Source: Bacteroidia bacterium (GTDB lineage Bacteria; Bacteroidota; Bacteroidia; Chitinophagales; Chitinophagaceae). From it: a stretch of DNA of 64,000 bases. Position numbers and translations under genes: made by a program. Location: the NCBI GenBank assembly GCA_030427635.1, contig JAUIBA010000004.1, positions 124,001-188,000 on the forward strand, read 5' to 3'. Position 1 is the stretch's first letter. Each line of letters begins with the position of its first letter. This document shows positions 1 through 9,744 of this stretch, piece after piece. The notes beneath the pieces were generated by a model. That model was not told the origin of the DNA. It searched no databases and was given only the letters and a program-made list of their open reading frames with translations.

Positions 1-2
1 TA

Positions 3-890
3 ATAACACCGTCATTCACATACATAGCTACAGTAGAAGTAGTACTGCTGCTGGGGCTGAAACCGGTTTTCGTTGATGTGCTGCCAGATGCATTTACTAT
101 GGACCCGGTATCACTGGAAGGCGCTATTACGCCAAACACCAAAGCTATTATACCGGTACACCTGTATGGCCAGTCGGCCGATATGGCTCCTATACTGGAA
201 ATTGCATCAAAACATGGCATACCTGTCATTGAGGACAATGCACAGGCTATAGGAGGCAGTTATACGTTCCCTGACGGGCGCATTGTAAAAACAGGCGCTA
301 TGGGTACTATCAGCTGCACCTCTTTCTTCCCGTCCAAAAACCTTGGGTGCTACGGTGATGGTGGCGCTATCTTTACTAATGATGATGACCTGGCAGTGAA
401 AATGAAAATGATTGCTAATCATGGTCAGAAGGTACGCTACTACCATGAGATGGTAGGCTGCAACAGTCGTCTTGATTCTATTCAGGCTGCTGTACTGCGC
501 ATAAAACTGCCACTTCTGGATGAGTACTGTGATGCCAGAAGAGCTGCAGCCGATTATTATGACAATACATTCAGCAGCCATCCTATGCTCACGGTACCAT
601 ACCGTGCACCTTATGCACACCATGTATATCATCAGTATACCCTTATTGTAGAGGGCTTTGACCGGGACACACTCCACACCAGGCTGGCAGAAAAGGGTAT
701 TCCTTCTATGATATACTATCCGGTACCCTGCCATAAGCAGGAAATGCTGAAACCATACGGTACACATGATGCGGTACTACCTGTTACCAATGCACTGAAT
801 GCATGCGTTATATCACTGCCTATGCATACAGAGCTCACAGAAGAGGAGCTGAAATACATTACTACTTCATTGTTGGAAATATTAGGATAA
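3..890 (+). CDS. DegT/DnrJ/EryC1/StrS family PLP-dependent aminotransferase (5' truncated by window edge)
   Basis: Reading frame continues upstream to the window edge (ITPSFTYIATVEVVLLLGLKPVFVDV...); contains SFFPSKNLGCYGDGGAIFTND, the PLP-lysine region typical of sugar aminotransferases. Confidence 0.93.
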   Translation: MTPSFTYIATVEVVLLLGLKPVFVDVLPDAFTMDPVSLEGAITPNTKAIIPVHLYGQSADMAPILEIASKHGIPVIEDNAQAIGGSYTFPDGRIVKTGAMGTISCTSFFPSKNLGCYGDGGAIFTNDDDLAVKMKMIANHGQKVRYYHEMVGCNSRLDSIQAAVLRIKLPLLDEYCDARRAAADYYDNTFSSHPMLTVPYRAPYAHHVYHQYTLIVEGFDRDTLHTRLAEKGIPSMIYYPVPCHKQEMLKPYGTHDAVLPVTNALNACVISLPMHTELTEEELKYITTSLLEILG

Positions 891-900
891 ATACGGTAAC

Positions 901-1452
901 ATGAATATTACAAAAACACCTCTGGAAGGTCTGCTGATAATAGAACCTAAAGTACATGGCGACGACCGAGGCTATTTCTTTGAAAGCTACAATATGCGTC
1001 AGCTTCAGGAATTGACCGGCTACAGCACTCCCTTCGTACAGGACAATCAGGCACGGTCTGTAAAGAACGTACTAAGAGGGCTGCACTATCAGAATCCCCC
1101 CACGCCACAGGCCAAACTCATAAGAGTACTGGAAGGCGCTATATGGGATGTGGCTGTAGATATACGTAAAAACAGCCCTACCTACGGCCAGTGGTATGGC
1201 ATAGAGCTTAATGCAGAGAACAAACTGCAGTTCCTTATTCCTCATGGATTTGCACATGGTTATGCCGTACTGTCCGATACTGCCGAAGTATTCTACAAAT
1301 GCGACAACTTCTATGATAAGTCTGCTGAAGGTGGGCTTTTCTTCAACGACCCTGCACTCAATATAGACTGGAAGATAGATAAGACATTAGCCATCATTTC
1401 AGAAAAAGACAAGAACCAGCCAATGATGGCTGATGCAAACAACCTTTTCTGA
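901..1452 (+). CDS. rfbC: dTDP-4-dehydrorhamnose 3,5-epimerase-like
   Basis: GDDRGYFFESYN, VLRGLHYQNPP, GFAHGYAVLSD motifs of the RmlC cupin family. Confidence 0.92.
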   Translation: MNITKTPLEGLLIIEPKVHGDDRGYFFESYNMRQLQELTGYSTPFVQDNQARSVKNVLRGLHYQNPPTPQAKLIRVLEGAIWDVAVDIRKNSPTYGQWYGIELNAENKLQFLIPHGFAHGYAVLSDTAEVFYKCDNFYDKSAEGGLFFNDPALNIDWKIDKTLAIISEKDKNQPMMADANNLF

Positions 1453-1566
1453 TAGATGCCAGAAAAAAATCAATGATAATTATACAATGGAGGCCGGGCA
1501 TATATCCGGCCTCTTTTATTATACGCACCCGGTACACCATGTAATGGCATTCAGTAAATTTGAGGT

Positions 1567-2187
1567 ATGAGCACATATGATCCCCGCATAGATGCCTATA
1601 TCGAAAAGTCAGCCGACTTTGCCCGTCCGGTATTGATTCATCTGCGTGAACTGCTACACGCCACTTGTCCCGATATAGAAGAAACATGGAAATGGAGCTT
1701 TCCTAACTTCAGCTATCGTGGTCAGGCAATGTGCAGCATGGCAGCCTTCAAAGAGCACTGTGCATTCAGCTTCTGGAAAGCGTCATTAATGCCAGATACT
1801 GACAATATACTGGAGCTGACCGAGCGCGAAGCAATGGGGCAGCTGGGACGTATTACCAGCCTGAAAGACCTGCCTAAAGACAGTGTGCTGAAGCGATACA
1901 TAAAAGCTGCTATGAAGCTCAATGAAGATGGCGTAAAAAAGCCTGCACCAGCTAAAAAAACAGAAAAGGAAAAATCAACGCTGGAAACACCTGCCGACTT
2001 TGCAGCATTCCTGAAAGCCAATGAAGCTGCCGACAGTGTTTTTCAGCAATTCAGCTACAGCAACCGGAAAGAATACATAGAGTGGTTTAACGAAGCTAAA
2101 ACTGAAGCTACCCGCATCAAGCGAATGAACCAGGCTATAGAATGGATAGCGGAAGGGAAAAGCCGCCATTGGAAATACAAGAAGTAA
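1567..2187 (+). CDS. YdeI/OmpD-associated, DUF1801-containing protein
   Basis: DUF1801-like N-terminus (IHLRELLHATCPDIEETWKWSFPNFSYRG) and YdeI-like C-terminus (SYSNRKEYIEWFNEAKTEATRIKRMNQAIEWIAEGK). Confidence 0.8.
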   Translation: MSTYDPRIDAYIEKSADFARPVLIHLRELLHATCPDIEETWKWSFPNFSYRGQAMCSMAAFKEHCAFSFWKASLMPDTDNILELTEREAMGQLGRITSLKDLPKDSVLKRYIKAAMKLNEDGVKKPAPAKKTEKEKSTLETPADFAAFLKANEAADSVFQQFSYSNRKEYIEWFNEAKTEATRIKRMNQAIEWIAEGKSRHWKYKK

Positions 2188-2213
2188 CCGCTGTAGTCTG
2201 GCCTGTATAAAAG

Positions 2214-3200
2214 CTACTTTGTTACTGCATCCCTGTTATACCGGCTACGGTATGCCAATGGAGCCATGCCCGTTATTTTTCTGAATACCTCACGAAAAGC
2301 CTTCATGTCAGAATACCCTGCATCATACATTACCTCACTTACATTTCTGCGGGTATTCTCAAAGGCTTTCTTGGCATACTCTATCCGCACCCGCTGCTGA
2401 TATACCAGCGGAGTATTGCCAGTCGCCTTTATAAACCTCCTGTCAAAGTTCCTGCGACTCAGTGCATATCTGGCGGCAAGCTGCGCTACAGATATCCGCT
2501 CCTGCCAGTGCTGCTCTATAAAGAGTTGTGCCGCCCGCACCTGCTCGTCCTCATGCTGTTTCTGCCCGGTGAAAATGATAAATGCCGACTGGCTTTCTCT
2601 GTCCATATCTATCTGAAACACCTTAGCGCAGTATATGGCAGTGGCTCGGTCATAGTACTTTTCTATAAGGTATATAATGAGATTCAGAAACGAGTAAGCA
2701 CCACCATTGGTATATATCCCATGCTCATCTGTTATCAGTCTGTCCGTTTCCAGTTTCACTCCGGGATGCTTTTTCCTGAAAGTATCGGCCGCCCCCCAGT
2801 GAGTAGAGCAGCTTTTTCCTTCCAGTAGTCCCGCGGCTGCCAGTATAAACGCACCTGTACATATTCCCGCTATTGCAGCCCCATTGGCATATTGTTCTTT
2901 TACCCATCTTACCAGTCGTTCATTGCCGCTGGTCGTTGCCAGCTCATAATTATGATTGAGCGATGGTACTATTACCAGATCGGTATGTACTATATCATCT
3001 ATATGCACATGCGGCCTTACTGCAAACAGCCCCCCATGAAACTCCACTGATGATGACATGCCAGCAAGCACTATCTCAAAACAAACATCCCTACCCTGTT
3101 GCTTCTGGTATTCATTGGCACGCATCAGTATCTTATAGGCCCCCGTTATACTGCTGATATTTGCGCCTCCTTCTGGCACCAGTATCGTAAGATGTTTCAT
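2214..3200 (-). CDS. GlxA-family AraC-type transcriptional regulator (DJ-1/PfpI-like N-terminus)
   Basis: DJ-1-like ICTGAFILAAAGLLEGKSCSTHW plus C-terminal AraC HTH (LAARYALSRRNFDRRFIKATGNTP); start chosen at MKHLTILVPEGG. Confidence 0.88.
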   Translation of the reverse strand: MKHLTILVPEGGANISSITGAYKILMRANEYQKQQGRDVCFEIVLAGMSSSVEFHGGLFAVRPHVHIDDIVHTDLVIVPSLNHNYELATTSGNERLVRWVKEQYANGAAIAGICTGAFILAAAGLLEGKSCSTHWGAADTFRKKHPGVKLETDRLITDEHGIYTNGGAYSFLNLIIYLIEKYYDRATAIYCAKVFQIDMDRESQSAFIIFTGQKQHEDEQVRAAQLFIEQHWQERISVAQLAARYALSRRNFDRRFIKATGNTPLVYQQRVRIEYAKKAFENTRRNVSEVMYDAGYSDMKAFREVFRKITGMAPLAYRSRYNRDAVTK

Positions 3201-3339
3201 ACCCACTTGGTTTCCCTGCAAAAATACATGCTTTCACTTGTCCATATCGCCCCCATACATTGTCTCATTTACACTACCTCATGTTTATACTTCACGCCTA
3301 CTTTTGTCACACATTGTTCATTACATCACACGCATCCAT

Positions 3340-3804
3340 ATGGCAAACTCAGATTTTACTACCAGCTTTCATACTACAGCCACACCACAGCAGGCATATG
3401 ATACCATCTGCAATGTAGCCGCATGGTGGTGTCCTGAATTCAGCGGTAAAGCGCAGAATGAAGGCGATGCTTTCTCAGTGCGTTTCGGTGACCTCCATTA
3501 TTCCGTTCAGCAGCTTACTGAGGTCTTACCTGGCAGGCGTATTGTATGGGAAGTAACAGAAAGTAACCTTACATTCCTTTCTCAGCCTGACGAATGGACC
3601 GGTTCCAGAATTCAGTTCGACATCTCTGCACATGATGGTAATACCATCATACACTTCACCCATCTGGGCCTTCGCCCGGGTATAGAATGTTATGATGCCT
3701 GCTCAGGTGCATGGGGGCAGTATATAGCATACAGCCTCATCAGTATGCTCAATGGAGGTAAAGGCCAGCCAGGCTTCCCGCCCGCAGGCCCATTAGCTAA
3801 ATAA
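3340..3804 (+). CDS. SRPBCC (START/AHSA1-like) domain protein
   Basis: FTTSFHTTATPQQAYDTICNVAAWWCPEFSG...HFTHLGLRP; start refined to MANSDFTTS. Confidence 0.75.
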   Translation: MANSDFTTSFHTTATPQQAYDTICNVAAWWCPEFSGKAQNEGDAFSVRFGDLHYSVQQLTEVLPGRRIVWEVTESNLTFLSQPDEWTGSRIQFDISAHDGNTIIHFTHLGLRPGIECYDACSGAWGQYIAYSLISMLNGGKGQPGFPPAGPLAK

Positions 3805-3830
3805 ACTACATCCTGATAAAACAACATAAA

Positions 3831-4277
3831 ATGCAGCAAAGCTTCTCTATTTCATTTATTGTGAATAACACACCACAGGAAATCGCAAATGCTATCCTCA
3901 ATATTCAAAACTGGTGGTCGGAAGAAATAACCGGAAGCACCAATGCTATTGGCGATGAATTCCGATACCACTACCGCGATGTGCACAGCTGTGTTATGAT
4001 ACTTACTGAATCTACTTACGAACGTATTCAATGGCGTGTAACAGAAAACTATTTCAACTTCGTTACAGACCAGACCGAATGGGATAATACAGATATCTGC
4101 TTTGAAATGATTCCCGTAAGTAATGGTATTATGGTACGGTTTACCCACATAGGCCTGAAACCTGAATTTGAGTGCTATGCTGTCTGTTCCGATGCATGGA
4201 CACGTTACATAAAAACCAGTCTTTATAATCTAATAACCACCGGAACAGGAAACCCTAACCCAAAAGAAACCTTATAA
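3831..4277 (+). CDS. SRPBCC domain protein, tandem paralogue of the preceding gene
   Basis: Same IxxNIQNWWSEE...RFTHIGLKPEFECYAVCSDAWTRYI pattern as the upstream ORF. Confidence 0.75.
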   Translation: MQQSFSISFIVNNTPQEIANAILNIQNWWSEEITGSTNAIGDEFRYHYRDVHSCVMILTESTYERIQWRVTENYFNFVTDQTEWDNTDICFEMIPVSNGIMVRFTHIGLKPEFECYAVCSDAWTRYIKTSLYNLITTGTGNPNPKETL

Positions 4278-4519
4278 CCCAGTCATCGCAATCTCATTCA
4301 TTGCTACACACTGGGGAATTCTTCCCACACTATACAACAGTTTACTGACACCGGAACATCATACATATACACACCACACCCGGGCAAACAGCTACAAACA
4401 CCACGCACAACACACTGAAATACAATAAAATACAACACACCCAACTTCTTTAAAGGAAGCTTTAACCATTCATGGTATCATCTTTGGCACGCTATAATCT
4501 GAATCAAACGGAACATGCC

Positions 4520-5293
4520 ATGAGAACCAGAATGCTGATATTACTCACCGCTTTTATAGGCCTGATTGTAAGCGTATCGTCCTGCAAAAAAGAAAAAAAT
4601 GAAAACAACAATGCCCAGCTCACTATGCGCCTCACAGACGCACCTGCCAATTATGATGCTGTATATGTAGACATACAGCAGATAGAGTTTAAAATGGAAG
4701 GCCGCAGCTCTGTGATGATATCCCCTGCCCGCACAGGAGTATATAATCTGCTCAGCTTCCGCAATGGAGTCGATACACTGCTGGTGAACACATCCGTACC
4801 TGCAGGAAAAGTAGAACAGATAAGACTTATACTGGGCAGCAACAATACAGTAGTTGTAAATGGAGATTCCTACGCACTCAGCACACCATCCGGTCAAACC
4901 AGTGGCATCAAGCTCAATCTGCATACACAGCTCGATGCCGGAGTGTCTTATACCTTCTGGCTCGATTTTGATGCAGGCAAGTCTATCAATGAAACAGGCA
5001 ATGGCAAGTTCCAGCTGAAACCCGTTATCAGGGCATACTCGTCCCTTACTAACGGGAAGATAGAAGGCTATATACTACCTACTACCGCTTTTGCCACTGT
5101 TTACGTTACAAATGGAGTTGATACAGTATCTGCCATCCCTGCTGCAGATGGACACTTTGTAATAAGCGGCCTGTCTGAAGGCACATGGACACTGAGTGTA
5201 CAACCATCAGTATTGCTCTTTGCTACATTCACTACCGACGTAACTGTATCTTACGGGCTTATAGCGAATGTGGGCGTTATCACACTCACATAA
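4520..5293 (+). CDS. DUF4382-like lipoprotein
   Basis: Lipobox SVSSC; LTMRLTDAPANYDAVYVDIQQIEF is the characteristic DUF4382 opening. Confidence 0.82.
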   Translation: MRTRMLILLTAFIGLIVSVSSCKKEKNENNNAQLTMRLTDAPANYDAVYVDIQQIEFKMEGRSSVMISPARTGVYNLLSFRNGVDTLLVNTSVPAGKVEQIRLILGSNNTVVVNGDSYALSTPSGQTSGIKLNLHTQLDAGVSYTFWLDFDAGKSINETGNGKFQLKPVIRAYSSLTNGKIEGYILPTTAFATVYVTNGVDTVSAIPAADGHFVISGLSEGTWTLSVQPSVLLFATFTTDVTVSYGLIANVGVITLT

Positions 5294-5325
5294 TCACCTT
5301 ACATAACTAATCACTCCTGCACAAT

Positions 5326-5362
5326 AAGAAAGGCTACTTCTTTTCCGGAAGTAGCCTTTCTT
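5326..5362. terminator. Bidirectional hairpin between convergent genes
   Basis: AAGAAAGGCTACTTC / GAAGTAGCCTTTCTT, 15-bp perfect stem. Confidence 0.85.
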
Positions 5363-5381
5363 AATAAGATGGGTGATTGCC

Positions 5382-6185
5382 TTATGGCTGATAATAGGTC
5401 ATAGCCGTAGGCATCAGGTCCTTTATATGCTGTATGCGCTCATCATCGCTGGGGTGAGTACTCAGGAACACCGGCACCGAAGATCCGCCACTGTTTGCTT
5501 TCATCCGCTCCCAGAAGGGAACCGCCATATTAGGGTCATACCCTGCTGTAGCCATTACATAGAGGCCCGCTTCATCGGCTTCATTCTCCTGCTTGCGCGA
5601 AAATGCCAGTACACCGAGAGTACTGCTTACACCATAGGCACTGTTGAAAATAGTCCTTGTTTCTTCCGGCTTTGACGACATCAGTACAGACAATGCCTGC
5701 CCGCCATAATCTACAAGCAGTTGCTGGCTCATACGCTCACTGCCATGTTTCAGAAAGGCATGGGCTATTTCATGTCCCAGTACTGTAGCAAGGTCCTCAT
5801 CAGTAGGCATGAGTGGCATTATACCACTGTACACAACTATCTTACCACCTGGCAGGCACCATGCGTTTACCTCTGGATTGCTTACCAGATTAAACTCCCA
5901 CTGATAGTCTTTTATCAGATCTGTCTGCCCTTTGGTAGCCAGATAATTGGTTACCGCCGCCTTTAGTTTTATACCTACACGCTGCACCATTTCTGCCTCA
6001 GGGGTACCTGTTATAGGCGGGTTGGTAGATATGAATGTAGAATACTCCTGCGATGATAGCGAAAGCACCGTTGCATCATCTACCAGCGATAGTGTGTTGC
6101 GGCCATTTGCATTCTTCTTACAGGAATATATGGTCGTACCACACACACCCAGCAGCACTAATAACGGCAGTAAAAGCTTTTTCAT
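5382..6185 (-). CDS. M48 family metallopeptidase (lipoprotein)
   Basis: HEIAHAFLKHGSERMS zinc motif, NEADEAGLYVMATAGYDP. Confidence 0.88.
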   Translation of the reverse strand: MKKLLLPLLVLLGVCGTTIYSCKKNANGRNTLSLVDDATVLSLSSQEYSTFISTNPPITGTPEAEMVQRVGIKLKAAVTNYLATKGQTDLIKDYQWEFNLVSNPEVNAWCLPGGKIVVYSGIMPLMPTDEDLATVLGHEIAHAFLKHGSERMSQQLLVDYGGQALSVLMSSKPEETRTIFNSAYGVSSTLGVLAFSRKQENEADEAGLYVMATAGYDPNMAVPFWERMKANSGGSSVPVFLSTHPSDDERIQHIKDLMPTAMTYYQP

Positions 6186-6214
6186 AATCCGGCTGTTTAT
6201 TGTTTAAAATGTTG

Positions 6215-7612
6215 TTATCCCGATTGCAGCATAGAAATAGCCGCAGTTACATCCACCAGTTCCTGCTTACCCGTCTCAAAGTTCTTCACACTTATTTTAC
6301 CCGCAGCACGCTCATCATCACCTGGCAGCAGTACATACTTTATGCTGCGCTTGTTGGCATACTTCATCTGCTTATCAAACTTTACTGCTTCAGGATATAT
6401 CTCTGCAGCAATACCATTTTCCCTGCAGCGGCGCAGTACATCCAGCGCATACCTTTCATTGTCTCCACCAAAGTTCAGAATAAGCACATCGGCACCCTGT
6501 GCCACCTGCTGCGGAAACAGATTCAGCTCTTCCAGTACATCATAGATACGGTCTATCCCGAATGATACACCTACCCCCGACAAGCCTTTCAGCCCAAAGA
6601 GTCCTGTAAGGTCGTCATAACGGCCACCACCGCCTATACTGCCCATCTTCACATCAGGATGTGTACATACCACTTCCACTATCACACCTGTATAGTAGTT
6701 CAGGCCACGCGCCAGGCTTATATCTACCTGCACAGCTACATCCGCATTTACGCCACTGCACAGGGTACTGTAATAACTCAGTGTATGCTGCAACTCAGCT
6801 ATTCCTGCCATGCCAGCCTCACTTCCGCTCATAATACCTGCCAGTGCCGCCAGCTGCTCATCATTGCTTCCACTTATAGCTATCACATCTTTCAGCCTGC
6901 CTATGCCTTCCTCACTTATTCCTCTTGCAGTCAGTTCTTTAGCTACACCATCCCAGCCTATTTTATCCAGCTTGTCCAGAGCTATGGTTATGTCTGTCAT
7001 CAAATCGGGATGCCCGCATATTTCCGACATTCCCTGCAGCAGTTTCCTGCTATTCACTTTTATAGCTACCGGCACACCCAGCTTCCCGAATGCCTGACTG
7101 TATATACACAGCAACTCGGCCTCGTTAATAAGCGATGTACTGCCTACCACATCTGCATCACACTGCCAGAATTCTCTGTAGCGTCCCTTCTGAGGTCGGT
7201 CGGCACGCCATACAGGCTGCATCTGATACCTGCGGAATGGTAATGCCAGTTCATGATGATGCATCACTACATAGCGGGCAAAAGGTATGGTCAGATCATA
7301 ACGCAGAGCACGCTCAGTCACTACAGGTGATGAATACGGTTTGCTCAGCACTTTAGCCCACTCATCATTCATTTTAGCTTTATAGTCATCATTCTGTGCA
7401 TGGAGGCCATTATTCAGTATTTTAAAAATAAGCCGGTCCCCCTCCTCACCGTACTTCCCGGTAAGGGTTGTAAGATTTTCCATTGCCGGTGTTTCCAGTG
7501 GCTGAAAGCCGTAAAGCTCAAAAATGCTCCGCAGCGTATCAAAAATATACTGACGCTTCCGTACTACTTCAGGAGAGAAGTCACGCGTTCCCTGTGGTAT
7601 TGATGGTTTCAT
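6215..7612 (-). CDS. hisS: Histidyl-tRNA synthetase
   Basis: PSIPQGTRDFSPE, RYDLTIPFARYV, GGGGRYDDLTGLFG, GVGVSFGIDRI. Confidence 0.97.
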   Translation of the reverse strand: MKPSIPQGTRDFSPEVVRKRQYIFDTLRSIFELYGFQPLETPAMENLTTLTGKYGEEGDRLIFKILNNGLHAQNDDYKAKMNDEWAKVLSKPYSSPVVTERALRYDLTIPFARYVVMHHHELALPFRRYQMQPVWRADRPQKGRYREFWQCDADVVGSTSLINEAELLCIYSQAFGKLGVPVAIKVNSRKLLQGMSEICGHPDLMTDITIALDKLDKIGWDGVAKELTARGISEEGIGRLKDVIAISGSNDEQLAALAGIMSGSEAGMAGIAELQHTLSYYSTLCSGVNADVAVQVDISLARGLNYYTGVIVEVVCTHPDVKMGSIGGGGRYDDLTGLFGLKGLSGVGVSFGIDRIYDVLEELNLFPQQVAQGADVLILNFGGDNERYALDVLRRCRENGIAAEIYPEAVKFDKQMKYANKRSIKYVLLPGDDERAAGKISVKNFETGKQELVDVTAAISMLQSG

Positions 7613-7667
7613 TTATTCGTAATCTGATGTCAAAAATACTATCTGCGGCACAAAACATCCGCTATAG

Positions 7668-8141
7668 TTATGCATTGGTGTTATTATCAGTACCATGCCG
7701 GGCTATGATAGCATCGCAGGTGCGGGCTATCATATCATACACAGGACCGTATCCGTCCTCATCTCCATACCATGGGTCTGGTACTGAGCCGTTACTTCCC
7801 GGCTCCAGCTCGTTCATAAAGTAATGTACATTACTCATATCTGCACCACCGCTTATGCGGCTTATATCCCGGTACACATCCCCTGCCAGTGCATATATAA
7901 AATCATATCTGCCCAGGTCGGCAGCGGTGAATGTCCGGGCCCGCTGTCCCGATATATCTATACCATGTGCCCTGCACACCTTCTGTGAAAACCGGTGAGG
8001 AGCCTCACCTGTATGATAGGAGTTAGTCCCTGCCGACTCTATTTCCCAATCCAGTCCGTTTTGTTTTGCCTTTTGCTGCAGCACACCCTCAGCTATAGGA
8101 GAGCGGCATATATTACCAAGACACACCATTAATATGCGCAT
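7668..8141 (-). CDS. Low-molecular-weight protein tyrosine phosphatase
   Basis: MVCLGNICRSPIAEG (CX5R) and VPDPWYGDEDGY. Confidence 0.93.
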   Translation of the reverse strand: MRILMVCLGNICRSPIAEGVLQQKAKQNGLDWEIESAGTNSYHTGEAPHRFSQKVCRAHGIDISGQRARTFTAADLGRYDFIYALAGDVYRDISRISGGADMSNVHYFMNELEPGSNGSVPDPWYGDEDGYGPVYDMIARTCDAIIARHGTDNNTNA

Positions 8142-8175
8142 GCTGCAAAACTACATCACGCCAGCCACAACATGG

Positions 8176-8661
8176 TTACAACCACTTTTCATAAAGTACA
8201 CGGGTAGCCATGTACCCCTCCTGCTCCAGGAGTTTACGCATACCACTGTTGGCACACAGAGTAAAGCGGTATATTCTGCGTATGCCACGACTTGTATAAT
8301 GTTTTTCTATTGTCCGGTTCAGCATTCGGTACACACCCATACGCCTGTACTCCGGCTTTACATATCCGTCCGAAATATAGAGCATATCACCCGCCGGTTC
8401 CTCAAAGCGGCTATCATCCTCCTCCTCTACATAACCCATTATTACGCCTGCTGGTTTTCCATCAGCATAAGCTACTATGCACAGGCCATCATATTCTTCC
8501 TGCATGGCAATGATATGCCGCATATATGCTACCTCTATATCATCCCACAATGCAGTACGGCTGTTCAGCTCTCTTTCAGACTCATGCAGCCCTCGCATAA
8601 ATGCCGATATAAGTGCATACTCATCCCTGATACTTACCGTTAACAGCGTTACATTTTCCAT
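8176..8661 (-). CDS. GNAT-family N-acetyltransferase
   Basis: ISDGYVKPEYRRMGVYRMLNRTIEKH acetyl-CoA-binding-like motif. Confidence 0.7.
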   Translation of the reverse strand: MENVTLLTVSIRDEYALISAFMRGLHESERELNSRTALWDDIEVAYMRHIIAMQEEYDGLCIVAYADGKPAGVIMGYVEEEDDSRFEEPAGDMLYISDGYVKPEYRRMGVYRMLNRTIEKHYTSRGIRRIYRFTLCANSGMRKLLEQEGYMATRVLYEKWL

Positions 8662-8736
8662 AAGTCTGGTATTGGAAATATTATTCTGCCTGGTGCAGAA
8701 AGGGATTACAATATGGGGGAGGTACTTTCCCTGAAG

Positions 8737-8982
8737 CTATTTAAGCTTACAATTCACATATGTATAGGAAAGCGTATCCAGCTCATATGCCTTACGCTCA
8801 CATGCCGACACCGCATTCAACCTATTGCTGTACACGTTTCTGGATACCACGGTCACAACATTCTCGTTACGGTAAGGGTCATTGGTGGTAACGGTACACT
8901 CACAGTTATAATCCTTTTTGCAGGCCACCGCCAGCAATGCCAGCAATACTATTCCCGCGCCCGCTTTTCCTGGTGTTTTCAT
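8737..8982 (-). CDS. Small Cys-rich lipoprotein
   Basis: Signal peptide with lipobox (LLAVAC) followed by CKKDYNCEC. Confidence 0.6.
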   Translation of the reverse strand: MKTPGKAGAGIVLLALLAVACKKDYNCECTVTTNDPYRNENVVTVVSRNVYSNRLNAVSACERKAYELDTLSYTYVNCKLK

Positions 8983-9085
8983 GCATCAAATATAGTACAC
9001 TCCCGTATATTATCCGTTGCCTTGTTCCCCATACCCACATTATGCCGGTACACTATATCTTTAAGTCTGGCAAAACACGGTACAT

Positions 9086-9673
9086 ATGTCACTTGATATC
9101 CTACAGCAGTCTCTGGCAGCATTCAGCGGCATGTCTGCATCCGCATTTGAACTATCAGCCTCATGCTGGCAACAGAAACACTATAAAAAAGGAGAGTTTT
9201 ACAACGAATATAAAAACGTTTGCAAGCACCTTGGCTTCATACTGGATGGCGTATTCCGTACCTACTATACACATGCCGATACCGGACAGGAGAAAAATAT
9301 GTTCTTCTTCACACCGCATCAGGTCATTGTTTCATATAAGAGTTTTGTAACCCAGACCCCGTGCAATTATTACACTGAGTCTATGACAGATGCTACTGTT
9401 ATCTACATTACCTATCAGCAGCTTAGCCAGCTTTATACCGAGTCAAAAGAATGGGAGCACTTTGGCCGGCTCATTGCCGAAACCGCTTTCAGCCTGGCCA
9501 TGACCCGTGCCGAGGATTTTGTATTCCTTACCCCGGAAGAGCGTTACACGGCTATGATAGCATCTCACCCTGATATATTTAACCACGTACCGCTATACCA
9601 CATTGCATCATACCTCAATATTCAGGGGCCATCCCTCAGCCGCATAAGAAAAAGGATGATGGAACGTAAATGA
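9086..9673 (+). CDS. Crp/Fnr-family transcriptional regulator
   Basis: cNMP-binding-like N-terminus (HYKKGEFYNEYKNVCKHLGFILDGVFRTYY) and degenerate C-terminal HTH (YHIASYLNIQGPSLSRIRKRM). Confidence 0.82.
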   Translation: MSLDILQQSLAAFSGMSASAFELSASCWQQKHYKKGEFYNEYKNVCKHLGFILDGVFRTYYTHADTGQEKNMFFFTPHQVIVSYKSFVTQTPCNYYTESMTDATVIYITYQQLSQLYTESKEWEHFGRLIAETAFSLAMTRAEDFVFLTPEERYTAMIASHPDIFNHVPLYHIASYLNIQGPSLSRIRKRMMERK

Positions 9674-9693
9674 TTTTAACCTGGGTTAAAATC
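9672..9693. promoter_or_regulatory. Perfect 22-nt inverted repeat, candidate operator
   Basis: GATTTTAACC-TG-GGTTAAAATC. Confidence 0.6.
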
Positions 9694-9744
9694 TCCCTCC
9701 TGAATGCGGCGGACCTTTGGGTTGTCAATAAAAACGACACTTTT

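Noticed and set aside
4320-4460. A/C-rich, G-poor stretch upstream of the DUF4382 gene
   Set aside because: Strand-composition skew is visible, but no repeat unit or conserved motif could be defined; probably an untranslated/promoter region.
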